Shown here: in pieces, positions 7,079 through 15,825 of the stretch
Position numbering within the stretch: position 1 is the first letter of the stretch
Layout of the letters: each line of letters starts with the position of its first letter
From: Burkholderiales bacterium
GTDB lineage: Bacteria; Pseudomonadota; Gammaproteobacteria; Burkholderiales; SG8-39
NCBI GenBank assembly: GCA_014860395.1
Contig: JACZJU010000007.1
Coordinates: 1 to 47,285 of the forward strand
Length of the DNA: 47,285 bases
Reading direction: 5' to 3'
Made by a program: the position numbers and the translations under genes
The notes under the pieces: model-generated
Database searches by the model: none
Seen by the model: the letters and a program-made list of their open reading frames with translations, nothing else
Told to the model about the DNA's origin: nothing

Positions 7079-9082
7079 ATGATTCCGGAAATTGGACACT
7101 TCGCCCTCATCCTCGCCCTGGTTCTTGCGCTAGTGCAGGGTGTTTTCCCGCTGCTTGGCGCCGCGCGCGGCAATCTGGCGTGGATGCAGGTGGGGCGTAC
7201 TACGGCGTTGGGGCAATTCCTGTTCATCGCAACTGCGTTTGGTTCGCTGATCTACGCTTTTGTCGGCAACGATTTTTCGGTGCTCTATGTTGCATCGAAC
7301 TCCAATTCCTCCCTGCCCTTGCAGTATCGCATCGCAGCCACCTGGGGTGGACACGAGGGCTCGATGCTGTTGTGGGTGCTGATCCTCGCCGGGTGGGCGG
7401 TCGCGATCACGCGCTTCAGCCGCCACATGCCGGAGGATTTCGTGGCACGCGTGCTGGGGGTGATGGGACTGGTTAGTGCGGGTTTTCTCGCCTTCCTGCT
7501 GTTTACCTCCAACCCGTTCCTGCGCTTGATTCCATCCCCGGCGGACGGGCGCAGTTTGAATCCACTGCTGCAGGATATCGGCATGGTGCTGCATCCGCCC
7601 ATGCTCTACATGGGTTATGTGGGCTTTTCGGTCGCATTTGCGTTCGCCATTGCCGCACTGCTCAGCGGTCGGCTGGACGCGGCCTGGGCGCGCTGGTCGC
7701 GCCCCTGGACCACGCTCGCCTGGGTTTTTCTGAGCCTGGGCGTCGCCCTCGGCAGTCTTTGGGCCTACTACGAATTGGGCTGGGGTGGCTGGTGGTTCTG
7801 GGATCCGGTCGAGAATGCCTCCTTCATACCCTGGCTGGTCGGCACCGCATTGATCCACTCGCTGGCGGTGACCGAGCGGCGCGGCGCGTTTAAGGGCTGG
7901 ACTGTGCTGTTGGCGATTTTCACGTTCTCCTTGAGCCTCGTCGGCACCTTCTTGGTGCGCTCGGGGGTACTCACCTCGGTCCATGCTTTCGCCACCGATC
8001 CCGCGCGCGGCGCTTTTGTGCTCGTGTTCCTGGGCATCGTCGTCGGCGGCGCCTTGTTGCTATTCGCCTCGCGCGCCCACCGCATCGGCCTGGGCGGGAG
8101 CTTCGATCCGGTTTCGCGCGAGTCCATGCTGCTGTTGAACAATGTACTGCTGGCGGTGGCGGCAGGCTCGGTGCTGCTCGGCACACTCTATCCGCTGGTA
8201 CTGGATGCGCTAGGGGCAGGCAAGGTATCGGTGGGGCGGCCTTATTTCGAGGCGGTTTTCGTCCCGCTGATGACGCCGGCGATGTTCCTTATCGGCGTCG
8301 GCCCGATGGCGCACTGGAAGAAAACCAGCTTGCCCGATCTCGCGACGCGTCTGCGCTGGGCGTTCGCGGTCGGCCTGGTCACTGCGCTGCTGGTGCCGTT
8401 TGCGATGGGACATTGGAGCACACCGGTTAGCTTGGGCATCTTGCTTGCCGCTTGGATCGTGACCAGCAGCCTCGCCGGCCTGATCGAGCGCGTGCGCCTG
8501 TCTCCGGTTTCGGGCGGCATGCTCGCGAAACTGGGCGCCAATTCGCTCAGTTACTACGGCATGCAGCTGGCACATATCGGCGTTGCCGTGTTCATCGCCG
8601 GCGCCACCTTGGTACTAGGCTACGAAACCGACAAGGAAGTGCGCATGAGCGTCGGCGATACCATTGAAGTCGGCGGCTACAGTTTCCGGCTCGATCGCAT
8701 TTCAGAAGTGCCGGGCCCGAATTACATCGCGTCGCGCGGTGACGTTAGCGTCACCCGGGACGGTCGCGCTGTGACAACCATGTATCCGGAAAAGCGGAAC
8801 TATGGCGACCAGAAGAACCCGATGACCGAGGCGGCAATCGATTGGGGCTTTGTTCGCAACCTCTATATAGCCTTTGGCGAGCGGCTCGACCCGAGGACCT
8901 GGGCGGTACGCATTTACCATAAACCGTTTGTCGAATTGATCTGGGTGGGCTGGTTGATGATGGCGCTGGGCGGAATGCTCGCCGTTATTGATCGCCGATA
9001 TCGTGTCCCTGTGCGCACGGCACGGCACGTGCCCTCGTCTGCATCGCTCCCGCTCGGTGCGGGCGCCGTGGGGGCGCAATGA
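7079..9082 (+). CDS. ccmF: Cytochrome c heme lyase subunit CcmF
   Basis: 667 residues, the usual length for CcmF, with many membrane helices from residue 5 on. Diagnostic segments are WGGHEGSMLLW (about residue 90), the tryptophan-rich WGGWWFWDPVENASFIPWL (about 238-255), and a large C-terminal periplasmic domain (about 520-620) before a last helix. CcmF with CcmH and CcmI attaches heme from holo-CcmE to apocytochrome c CxxCH sites on the periplasmic face. It overlaps ccmH by 4 bp (ATGA). Unusually, no ccmA, B, C, D or E lies in the window, so either these are elsewhere or this is an accessory copy. Confidence 0.95.
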   Translation: MIPEIGHFALILALVLALVQGVFPLLGAARGNLAWMQVGRTTALGQFLFIATAFGSLIYAFVGNDFSVLYVASNSNSSLPLQYRIAATWGGHEGSMLLWVLILAGWAVAITRFSRHMPEDFVARVLGVMGLVSAGFLAFLLFTSNPFLRLIPSPADGRSLNPLLQDIGMVLHPPMLYMGYVGFSVAFAFAIAALLSGRLDAAWARWSRPWTTLAWVFLSLGVALGSLWAYYELGWGGWWFWDPVENASFIPWLVGTALIHSLAVTERRGAFKGWTVLLAIFTFSLSLVGTFLVRSGVLTSVHAFATDPARGAFVLVFLGIVVGGALLLFASRAHRIGLGGSFDPVSRESMLLLNNVLLAVAAGSVLLGTLYPLVLDALGAGKVSVGRPYFEAVFVPLMTPAMFLIGVGPMAHWKKTSLPDLATRLRWAFAVGLVTALLVPFAMGHWSTPVSLGILLAAWIVTSSLAGLIERVRLSPVSGGMLAKLGANSLSYYGMQLAHIGVAVFIAGATLVLGYETDKEVRMSVGDTIEVGGYSFRLDRISEVPGPNYIASRGDVSVTRDGRAVTTMYPEKRNYGDQKNPMTEAAIDWGFVRNLYIAFGERLDPRTWAVRIYHKPFVELIWVGWLMMALGGMLAVIDRRYRVPVRTARHVPSSASLPLGAGAVGAQ

Positions 9083-9603
9083 GCACGCAAACCGCAGTTC
9101 GCACGATGTTGGATCGATCACGGATATGCGTGCGCCTGCTGCTTGCGGCCGCGCTGCTCGCCCTTGTTCCTCTCTCTGCGCCTGCCAAGACGGCCATGCC
9201 CCTTGCGGCGGATCCGGTACTGGAAGAACGCATGATGTCCCTGGCCACGGGATTGCGTTGCCTAGTGTGCCAGAACCAGAGTTTGGCGGAATCGAACGCG
9301 GAACTCGCGGTGGATCTCAGAAACGAGATTCGTGAGCAAATGCGCGGGGGCGCCAGCGATCAGGACGTCGTCGATTATCTGGTCGCGCGTTACGGCGACT
9401 TCGTGCTTTACCGGCCACCGTTCAAAGCTAGCACGCTGCTGTTGTGGTCCGGGCCGGCGATTCTACTGCTGCTTGGGCTAGGCTTGTTGATGCGCACGCT
9501 GCAGCGACGCCGCGCGCAGATTGCAAAAACACCACTTAGTGCCGCCGCGCGCGCGCGCGCGCAGGAATTGCTCGGAACAGACAGCGCGGAGGAACTATCG
9601 TGA
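9079..9603 (+). CDS. ccmH: Cytochrome c maturation thioreductase CcmH
   Basis: 174 residues, including a signal peptide (about 1-38). The CcmH core has RCLVCQNQSLAESNAE with redox pair Cys61/Cys64. DLRNEIREQM and DYLVARYGDFVLYRPPF follow, and a C-terminal helix (about 118-137) anchors it. CcmH keeps the apocytochrome CxxCH cysteines reduced for heme attachment, receiving electrons from CcmG. It corresponds to the short CcmH of split CcmH/CcmI systems. It is coupled to both neighbours (ATGA with ccmF, GTGA with ccmI). Confidence 0.95.
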   Translation: MSTQTAVRTMLDRSRICVRLLLAAALLALVPLSAPAKTAMPLAADPVLEERMMSLATGLRCLVCQNQSLAESNAELAVDLRNEIREQMRGGASDQDVVDYLVARYGDFVLYRPPFKASTLLLWSGPAILLLLGLGLLMRTLQRRRAQIAKTPLSAAARARAQELLGTDSAEELS

Positions 9604-10505
9604 CAATATTCTGGATCATCGCGGCAGCGTTCGCCTTTATAGCGCCGCTGTTCGTGGCATTGCCGCTGCTGAAAAACTATGGAGAGCCAGGCATTGCCGG
9701 CCCGGGAGCAGAGCCTAAGCTCTCGGTCTATCGCGATCAGCTGGCGGAGTTGGGCGAGGAGTGGCGCGCGGGGCAACTTGGCAAGGACCAATACGCACAG
9801 GCGCGAAGCGACCTGGAGAGCCGGCTGCTTGAAGAGGTGCCCGATGTGGAGCCACCGGCAGTGGCGCCGGCGCAGCGGACTTACCGCTTTGCGGCATTCG
9901 TGGCGAGCATAGCGGTCCCGTTGCTCGCAGTCCCCTTGTATTTGGCGCTCGGCAACCCGGCCGCACTCAGCCCGCAGCAGACCGACAGCGCGCATGGCCT
10001 GGGACAGCAGCAGATGGATGCCATGATCGCGCGGCTTGCCGCGCGTCTGGAGAAAAATCCGCAAGACGCGAAGGGATGGGTCATGCTCGCGCGCGCACAA
10101 GCCGTTCTGGGCCGCTTTGACCAGGCGAGTACCGCCTACGCCAAGTCCCTGGAGATATTTCCTGAAGACGCACAACTGCTCGCAGACTATGCGGACGCAC
10201 TGGCGATGGCCCGCGGCGGACGTCTGTCGGGCGAACCTGAAAAGCTCATCGAGCGTGCGTTGCGTGCTGATCCGGACAACGCAAAAGCACTGGCGCTGGC
10301 TGGGACCGTCGCATTCGAAAACAGGAATTTCGCGCTGGCCATCAAACACTGGGAGCGCCTGCGCAGTTCGATCCCCCCGGACTCCGAATTCGCCAAATCG
10401 ATCCAGGGAAGCATAGCCGAGGCTAAGAGCCTGGCGACTGTGGGCGGCGGCCTGCGCCCGACAAGTGGCACGCGCGGTAGCGCTCAGGCGACGGCGCGCC
10501 AATGA
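9600..10505 (+). CDS. ccmI: Cytochrome c maturation chaperone CcmI
   Basis: 301 residues from a GTG overlapping the ccmH stop. Two membrane helices (about 2-22 and about 98-116) flank a cytoplasmic loop with VYRDQLAELGEEWRAGQL and LESRLLEE, a CcmI signature. The periplasmic part contains tetratricopeptide repeats (KNPQDAKGWVMLARAQAVLGRFDQA; DPDNAKALALAGTVAFENRNF). CcmI binds apocytochrome c C-termini and hands them to CcmF/CcmH. The expected ccmG is missing between ccmF and ccmH but occurs about 3 kb downstream. Confidence 0.93.
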   Translation: MTIFWIIAAAFAFIAPLFVALPLLKNYGEPGIAGPGAEPKLSVYRDQLAELGEEWRAGQLGKDQYAQARSDLESRLLEEVPDVEPPAVAPAQRTYRFAAFVASIAVPLLAVPLYLALGNPAALSPQQTDSAHGLGQQQMDAMIARLAARLEKNPQDAKGWVMLARAQAVLGRFDQASTAYAKSLEIFPEDAQLLADYADALAMARGGRLSGEPEKLIERALRADPDNAKALALAGTVAFENRNFALAIKHWERLRSSIPPDSEFAKSIQGSIAEAKSLATVGGGLRPTSGTRGSAQATARQ

Positions 10506-10584
10506 AGATTTGCCGGCCGAGTGCCGCGCTGGTGGCCGCGTCGCCGCCAGCGCTTAATCGGGAACAGGAAATACGAGAACAGGC

Positions 10585-11421
10585 ATGAACGAATTCTCCG
10601 ATTACGGTTTGTGGTCGCTGGTGGTAATCAACTCGCTGATATTCATCGTGTTCGCGTTCAGCTTCACCCGGCCCAAGTCGCCGCGGGACTGGCGCTCATT
10701 TGGCGCGTTTTCCGCCTTTCTCGTCGCTCTGTTCACCGAAATGTACGGGTTTCCGCTCACGATTTATCTATTCTCGGGATGGCTCACATCGCGCTATCCG
10801 GAGGTCGACTGGTTCGCGCACGACTCCGGCCATCTGCTGGAAATGCTTTTCGGTTGGGGCGGCGATCCACACGCTGGGCCGTTTCATTTGTTGAGCGCGT
10901 TATTTGTTTTCGGTGGCTTCATTCTGCTTGCTTGGGCGTGGCGAGTGCTCTACCGCGCGCAGCGCACGAAAACCGTGGCGATATCCGGCCCCTACGCCCT
11001 GGTACGACATCCTCAATACATGGCGTTTATTTCGATTATGTTCGGTTTCCTGTTGCAATGGCCGACGCTGCTGACGCTGCTAATGTTTCCGATCCTGGTG
11101 TACATGTATCTGCGGCTCGCGCAGCGGGAAGAACAGGAGGCTTTCGCTGACTTTGGCGACGAATACCGCAGCTACCTGGATCGCACACCAGCATTCTTCC
11201 CGGGTATTCGGCACACGCTCAGATTGAGCGCAGCCGTCTTTTTAGCTTTACTTGTGCCGGCGGCCATTGTCTATTTTTTTGCGCCGGATGAATTTCCCGC
11301 CGCGCATACGCCGCTACCAGGCGAAGGCGCCAAGCGTGTCGAAGAAGATGTTCCGGCACTGCGCCAGGATCTGATCCAGGCCCATCTCGACGAATTGCAT
11401 CGGATCGGCTCGCAAAGATGA
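10585..11421 (+). CDS. Isoprenylcysteine carboxyl methyltransferase-like membrane protein
   Basis: 278 residues with about six membrane helices. The motif GPYALVRHPQYMAFI (about residue 132) and a following EEQEAFADFGDEYRSYLDRTPAFFPG are typical of the ICMT/NnrU/PEMT fold, which binds S-adenosylmethionine at the membrane. A C-terminal helix (about 212-230) and a soluble tail extend it beyond the family core. Bacterial members often sit in metal-resistance islands, but their substrate is unknown and no prenylated protein is evident here. It lies 79 bp after ccmI in the same direction. Confidence 0.83.
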   Translation: MNEFSDYGLWSLVVINSLIFIVFAFSFTRPKSPRDWRSFGAFSAFLVALFTEMYGFPLTIYLFSGWLTSRYPEVDWFAHDSGHLLEMLFGWGGDPHAGPFHLLSALFVFGGFILLAWAWRVLYRAQRTKTVAISGPYALVRHPQYMAFISIMFGFLLQWPTLLTLLMFPILVYMYLRLAQREEQEAFADFGDEYRSYLDRTPAFFPGIRHTLRLSAAVFLALLVPAAIVYFFAPDEFPAAHTPLPGEGAKRVEEDVPALRQDLIQAHLDELHRIGSQR

Positions 11422-11524
11422 GAACGATGGGCGATAAGCAAGACGCAATCTGGATCGCACCGCCAATGCCGGGCGCGCCTAATTGCCTGACGTATCCGAC
11501 AAATTCTTTAAACGGGAGAACGAA

Positions 11525-12127
11525 ATGAGCAAGTCCACCACAATGAAATCAGGTGCTTCAACGAGGAAAGCGACCGGGCGTCAAGCGGCCAAGTCGGGAT
11601 TTACCCGAAAAACAAAATTCATACTCGGTGCGGGCGCCTTGATCCTGGGCCTTGGCGGATTGGTCATCGCCGCCAGGCCGGGACCGGCCACGAGCTCGCC
11701 TACAGCCGTCGAGTTGGTGAGAGCTAGCGCGGCCAACAAGTCGAGCAGTCGATTGACCGCGACGCGAACCAGTTTCAGCTTCGGTCCGATCTCGATGGCG
11801 AGCGGAAAAGTGAAGCATCGCTACCCGATCACGAACGCCGGCACCGAGCCGGTCGTCATCAGCAAGCTGTACACCTCCTGCATGTGCACCACGGCCGCAC
11901 TGGTAAAAGGCGGAAAAGCGGGCGAAGCGTTTGGGATGCCCGGCCATACCCCGATACCGACGATCAACGTACCGATCAACCCAGGGGAAGAGGCCTTTGT
12001 CGAGGTAATTTTTGATCCGGCCGCGCATGGCCCCGCCGGAGTGGGCCCGATAGAACGCGTCGTGACCCTGGAGAACAACGGCGGGCAACCGCTCGAGCTT
12101 GCGTTTGCCGCCCTCGTTTCGCCGTAA
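11525..12127 (+). CDS. DUF1573 membrane-anchored periplasmic protein
   Basis: 200 residues from ATG 11525, preceded by GGGAG. An upstream in-frame start at 11483 is less likely. A basic N-terminus and hydrophobic helix (about 31-50) anchor it. The C-terminal Ig-like DUF1573 domain (about 80-198) has FSFGPISMASGKVKHRYPITN, then TSCMCTTA (Cys119, Cys121) and INPGEEAFVEVIFDP. In this family the CxC sits in the first strand pair and could bind a metal or take part in redox exchange. Its place between heme-ligation genes and two CcdA-type genes suggests a periplasmic partner of the thiol relay; this is inference. Confidence 0.82.
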   Translation: MSKSTTMKSGASTRKATGRQAAKSGFTRKTKFILGAGALILGLGGLVIAARPGPATSSPTAVELVRASAANKSSSRLTATRTSFSFGPISMASGKVKHRYPITNAGTEPVVISKLYTSCMCTTAALVKGGKAGEAFGMPGHTPIPTINVPINPGEEAFVEVIFDPAAHGPAGVGPIERVVTLENNGGQPLELAFAALVSP

Positions 12128-12132
12128 TTCCC

Positions 12133-12915
12133 ATGACCAAGAAGCTCTCATTTCTCATCGCAGGCACCCTGCTGCTGTTCGGGCTGGTGATGCTATTCCG
12201 GCTCGAGAACATCGGTACCACCGCGCTGTGGAATCTAAGCGAGGGCGGCAAATGGCTGCTGCCGCTCATCGGCGTGGCAGCACTTATTGACAGCATCAAT
12301 CCCTGCGCGTTTTCGATTCTGCTGGTGACCATCGCGTTCCTGCTGAGCATCGGCAAGATTCGATCGAGCGTCCTGGCAATCGGCAGCGCCTACATTCTAG
12401 GTATTTTCCTGGTCTATTTTCTGATCGGCCTGGGCTTGCTGCAGACGCTGCACATTTTTGACACGCCGCATTTCATGGCCAAGGTCGGCGCCTCGCTGCT
12501 GATCGCGCTCGGCTTGATCAATATCACCAAGGAGTTCTTCCCCGCTTTCCCGCTAAAACTCGGCATTCCGCACGCCGCACACCAGAAAATCGCGGTGCTG
12601 ATGGAAAAGGCGTCAATTCCCACTGCGGTCGCGCTCGGCGTACTCGTCGGCATCTGCGAGTTTCCCTGCACTGGTGGGCCGTATCTGATGGTGCTCGGCC
12701 TGCTGCACGATCATGCGACCTATTACACCGGCGCCGCATACCTTGTTATGTACAACCTGATCTTTATCCTTCCGCTGGTTCTCATCCTGCTCATCGCGAG
12801 CGACCAGACTCTGCTGGGCAAGGTGCAGGCATGGCAGCAGGGCGAAAGAAAGGTGATGCGATGGGGCGGCGGACTGGCCATGGTTTTGCTCGGCGGGATC
12901 ATTTTCGCGATTTAG
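12133..12915 (+). CDS. CcdA/DsbD-like transmembrane thiol transporter
   Basis: 260 residues with seven or eight predicted helices. Two conserved Cys sites, DSINPCAFS (Cys58) and GICEFPCTGGPY, match the reducing-equivalent transporters of the CcdA/DsbD transmembrane family. It is distinct from the canonical CcdA at 14102: it begins with an extra helix and has a Glu-Phe-Pro-Cys site. It may move electrons from cytoplasmic thioredoxin to a periplasmic acceptor such as the DUF1573 or CcmG-like neighbour. It starts 5 bp after the previous stop, so translation is probably coupled. Confidence 0.85.
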   Translation: MTKKLSFLIAGTLLLFGLVMLFRLENIGTTALWNLSEGGKWLLPLIGVAALIDSINPCAFSILLVTIAFLLSIGKIRSSVLAIGSAYILGIFLVYFLIGLGLLQTLHIFDTPHFMAKVGASLLIALGLINITKEFFPAFPLKLGIPHAAHQKIAVLMEKASIPTAVALGVLVGICEFPCTGGPYLMVLGLLHDHATYYTGAAYLVMYNLIFILPLVLILLIASDQTLLGKVQAWQQGERKVMRWGGGLAMVLLGGIIFAI

Positions 12916-12920
12916 CTCCC

Positions 12921-13367
12921 GTGACCGAGATCCTCACGACCGTCGCCTCGATTGTCGCCATTACCGCTGCGGCGTGGGCAGCAAAGAAGCTGCTGCGCGT
13001 CCCGCTCTGCCCTATCTGCCTTGGGGTCGGGGGAACTTGGTTGTGGATGGTAATCGCGCGCGAACTTGGCTATACGGTCGATGCCACTATGCTTGCGATA
13101 CTGCTGGGCGGATCGGTGGCCGGAATCGCCTACCAGGTGGAAAAGCGCCTGCCGCAGGGGCGTTCAGCACTGCTGTGGAAGACGCTTTTTATCCCTCCGG
13201 GCTTTGTCGCGGCCTACGCGCTGGCCGCGGCGCACTGGGCCTTGTTAGGGACGCTGAGCGTCGCACTCGCACTGCTAACGGCGTTTTTCCTGATCGCGCC
13301 CAGCGCATTGAGCGAGGATAGCGAAAAAGTCAATGAGCTAAAGAAAAAGATGCAGGACTGCTGCTGA
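12921..13367 (+). CDS. CPIC-motif integral membrane protein, unknown function
   Basis: 148 residues from GTG 12921, five bases after the previous stop; a longer frame upstream only overlaps the CcdA-like gene. About four helices. A conserved-looking LCPICLGVGGTWLWMV segment (about residue 24) holds a CxxC at the membrane boundary. The C-terminus ends in KKKMQDCC, a vicinal Cys pair. No family is recognised. The CxxC and its place after a CcdA-like gene suggest that it exchanges electrons with, or receives metal from, that protein. Confidence 0.7.
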   Translation: MTEILTTVASIVAITAAAWAAKKLLRVPLCPICLGVGGTWLWMVIARELGYTVDATMLAILLGGSVAGIAYQVEKRLPQGRSALLWKTLFIPPGFVAAYALAAAHWALLGTLSVALALLTAFFLIAPSALSEDSEKVNELKKKMQDCC

Positions 13368-13444
13368 GAGCGGTAATCGGGTCGGATGCATTAGACCGGA
13401 AGCCAAAGTCTGGATGCAGCAGGATCTTCTACGAAAGGAATGAT

Positions 13445-14020
13445 ATGACGGAAGAAATTACCGCGGATAGCACACTCACGCCGAGCCGCGGCTCGCGTCT
13501 GACAGGGTACATACCGCTCCTCGTATTCGTGGTGATGGCGGTGTTCCTAGGCATAGGCCTCACCATGAACCCAAGGGACATTCCTTCGCCGCTGATCGGT
13601 AAGCCGGTGCCCGAATTCAGTCTGCCGCCGGTCAAGGGGGGGACGCTGGGGCTGGCCAGCGCCGATCTGCGCGGCGAAGTGTCCATCGTCAACGTGTTCG
13701 CCTCCTGGTGCGTCGCTTGCCGCGAAGAGCACCCGATCCTAATGGGGATCAAGGAGAAGGGCCTGGTGCCATTGCACGGAATCAACTACAAGGACAAACC
13801 CGATGACGCGCGCGCCTGGCTGGACGAAATGGGCGATCCCTATACGCGCATCGGGGCGGACATCTCCGGCAAGGTGGCGATTGACTGGGGGGTCTACGGC
13901 GTGCCCGAGACCTTTGTAATCGACCGTGAAGGGCGTATCGCCTATAAGCAAATCGGCGCGGTAACGCCGGAGATACTGCGAGATAAGATCATGCCCTTGG
14001 TCAGAGAACTGCAGAAATGA
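13445..14020 (+). CDS. ccmG: Thiol:disulfide interchange protein CcmG/DsbE
   Basis: 191 residues with GAAAGGA before the ATG. A signal anchor (about 21-40) follows a longer than usual cytoplasmic N-terminus. The thioredoxin domain has FASWCVACREEHP (Cys89, Cys92). Further on are the CcmG signature residues NYKD, DWGVYGVPETFVIDREG and the cis-Pro. The active site is WCVAC rather than the more usual WCPTC, which may shift its redox potential. CcmG passes electrons from CcdA to CcmH. Its separation from ccmF-H-I by five genes is unusual, although all run in one direction. Confidence 0.9.
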   Translation: MTEEITADSTLTPSRGSRLTGYIPLLVFVVMAVFLGIGLTMNPRDIPSPLIGKPVPEFSLPPVKGGTLGLASADLRGEVSIVNVFASWCVACREEHPILMGIKEKGLVPLHGINYKDKPDDARAWLDEMGDPYTRIGADISGKVAIDWGVYGVPETFVIDREGRIAYKQIGAVTPEILRDKIMPLVRELQK

Positions 14021-14101
14021 TGGTCGCAAGTTCCAGTGCTCGACGTTGCTCTGGACTTTCATGGTGGCAGATATCGGGTTTGGCCAACCCGCCGAACCCG
14101 C

Positions 14102-14842
14102 ATGATTGACGTATCAGCACTCGGGCTTCTGACGGCATTTGGCGGAGGCATCATATCGTTCCTGTCACCATGCGTGCTGCCCTTGGTTCCAGGCTATATG
14201 TCCTATGTGGCCGGAGACACCCTCTCGCACGCCAGTCATGCGAACGATCGCGTGCGACGCCTCGCCGTATTCGGATTAAGCCTTTGCTTCGTGGCCGGGT
14301 TCACCACGGTATTCATTGCGCTCGGCGCAAGCGCATCCGCGCTCGGACAGCTGCTGCTGCGCTACCAGTACGAAGCGAACATCGTCGGCGGCGTCATCGT
14401 GATCGTATTCGGCCTGTTCATGATCGGGATGGTGAAGCTGCCCTGGCTGCAACACGATCTGCGTTTTCACGGCGATATCAAAGGCGGGCGTGCGCTCGGA
14501 GCGTATCTCATCGGACTGGCGTTTGCATTCGGCTGGAGCCCATGCATCGGACCAGTGCTGGGCGTGATTCTTACGATGAGCGCGGCGGCGGCCACGGTTT
14601 CCAACGGCATTGCGCTGCTCACCGCTTACTCGCTCGGTCTGGGAATTCCTTTCGTGGCCACCGCGCTCTTCACAGGGGCGATGCTGAAGCGGCTGAAGTC
14701 GATGCGACGCACCGGACGATGGCTGCAAGTCGGCGCGGGCGTCGCGATGATTTTCATGGGTATCGCCATGATCACCGGATGGCTCACCGCGTTTGCTTTT
14801 TGGCTGCTCAAAACATTTCCCGTGTTTGCGGCCATCGGATAG
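14102..14842 (+). CDS. ccdA: Cytochrome c biogenesis protein CcdA
   Basis: 246 residues from ATG 14102 (MIDVSALGLL). A GTG at 14036 would add 22 unlikely residues. Six helices with FLSPCVLPLVPGY (Cys24) and FGWSPCIGPVLG, the paired membrane Cys of CcdA. It takes electrons from cytoplasmic thioredoxin and gives them to CcmG. With CcmG, CcmH, CcmF and CcmI upstream it completes a thiol relay and heme ligation set. It is the last gene of the run; the next gene follows after 256 bp. Confidence 0.92.
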   Translation: MIDVSALGLLTAFGGGIISFLSPCVLPLVPGYMSYVAGDTLSHASHANDRVRRLAVFGLSLCFVAGFTTVFIALGASASALGQLLLRYQYEANIVGGVIVIVFGLFMIGMVKLPWLQHDLRFHGDIKGGRALGAYLIGLAFAFGWSPCIGPVLGVILTMSAAAATVSNGIALLTAYSLGLGIPFVATALFTGAMLKRLKSMRRTGRWLQVGAGVAMIFMGIAMITGWLTAFAFWLLKTFPVFAAIG

Positions 14843-14935
14843 ACGGCAGCCTTGCGGATCTGGTTATGACAATCTGCGCGCAATCAATGCGGCGGAAGCT
14901 TAACTGCCCCTGCGGGCTGAACTTCAAACGGCGTT

Positions 14936-15098
14936 TTGTAGCGCAGCGTAACAGCCCGGGCCAGAGCGACCTCGGCGTACAAAACGACAACAGGCCGCAT
15001 ACATTCGTGTGATTGAATAGGAACTGATGCGACTGGATGACCCAATGAAGGGCAACGGTCTCGCAGAGTTTGAAAATTCACTAAACGGAGAATGGATC
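14936..15098 (+). repeat. Conserved leader of cassette A
   Basis: Closely matches 20,432-20,595. From 14,975 to about 15,057 the two copies are nearly identical (GCGTACAAAACG, ACAACAGGCCGCAT, then TGATTGAATAGGAACTGATG and ATGACCCAATGAAGGGCAA). Both include a possible start with ribosome site (AGGAACTGATG at 15,027). In this copy that frame runs in phase into the Spy-like gene; in the other it does not, so a conserved protein extension is unlikely. Probably promoter or 5'-UTR. The stretch 14,843-14,935 shows nothing recognisable. Confidence 0.7.
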
Positions 15099-15716
15099 AT
15101 GAAACGAGTACGGAAAATTGTTATTACTGTCGGTACGGCGATATCCCTTGGACTGGCGGCCGCGGCGGTCAGCGCGCAGCCTTTTGGCTACGGCATGGGT
15201 GGTGGGCACATGGGCGGTTACGGCACTGGGCCCGGCTACGGCATGGGCGGCGGAATGATGAACGGCTACGGCCCGGGCAACGGTATGGGACCTGGCGCGA
15301 CGGGCGGTTACGGTCCCGGTAACGGCATGGGGCCGCAGGCCATGTTTAGCGCTTACTCTGGCAATGCCGATTCGGGTCTTGCAGCGCTCAAGTCGGACTT
15401 GGGCATCACAGCCGCGCAGGATTCCGCATGGCAGGCATTTGCCAGCAACGCCAAGCGACAGAATGAAAGCAGGCAAGCGTGGTTCGACAAAATGCACGAC
15501 GTGCGCAGCGCAGGCTCGGCACCGGAAATGCTGGGGCAGCAAACGGAACTTATGAAACAGCGCCAGGTCGAAATGGAGGCCAATGCAATTGCGCTGAATG
15601 ATCTGTACGCGGCGCTCACGCCGGAACAGAAAGCGATCGCGGATCAGCGCTTCGGCGGATACGGGCGGGGATGGACTCAGGGCGCCCGAGGTCACGCCAG
15701 AGGATACGCGCGCTAA
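15099..15716 (+). CDS. Spy/CpxP-like (LTxxQ) periplasmic protein, Gly/Met-rich, cassette A
   Basis: 205 residues from ATG 15099 with GGAG upstream. A signal peptide ends at VSAQ (about 27). A low-complexity block (about 28-85) follows, rich in Gly, Met and Tyr with GYGMG repeats and one GGHMGG. The rest is helical (about 90-185) and ends with LYAALTPEQKAIADQRF, the LTxxQ motif of the Spy/CpxP/ZraP superfamily. These are ATP-independent periplasmic chaperones or metal-binding proteins induced by envelope and metal stress. The Met-rich N-terminal block could bind Cu(I). It is a close paralogue of 20596-21357. Confidence 0.85.
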   Translation: MKRVRKIVITVGTAISLGLAAAAVSAQPFGYGMGGGHMGGYGTGPGYGMGGGMMNGYGPGNGMGPGATGGYGPGNGMGPQAMFSAYSGNADSGLAALKSDLGITAAQDSAWQAFASNAKRQNESRQAWFDKMHDVRSAGSAPEMLGQQTELMKQRQVEMEANAIALNDLYAALTPEQKAIADQRFGGYGRGWTQGARGHARGYAR

Positions 15717-15728
15717 TGCCGAAAACGA

Positions 15729-15751
15729 GCGGAGCGGCAGCGCCGTTCCGC
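15729..15751 (+). other. Intercistronic hairpin, cassette A
   Basis: GCGGAGCGGC, AGC loop, GCCGTTCCGC: a strong stem just after the Spy-like stop and before the SHOCT gene. The same hairpin occurs at 21,369-21,391 in cassette B. There is no T-tract, so an mRNA-stabilising or attenuating stem is more likely than an intrinsic terminator. Confidence 0.5.
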
Positions 15752-15825
15752 ACTTCAACTATTACAACCAGAGTTCGAACCCGAGTGAGCATTCGCGCGG
15801 CGTTCGTTGGCGAAAGGAGATAGAG

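Noticed and set aside
9408..10502. 364-codon minus-strand frame opposite ccmI
   Set aside because: Antisense shadow of a high-GC gene; ccmI on the plus strand is well supported.
15027..15098. 24-residue N-terminal extension of the cassette A Spy-like protein
   Set aside because: It would precede a good signal peptide, and the same frame is out of phase in cassette B.
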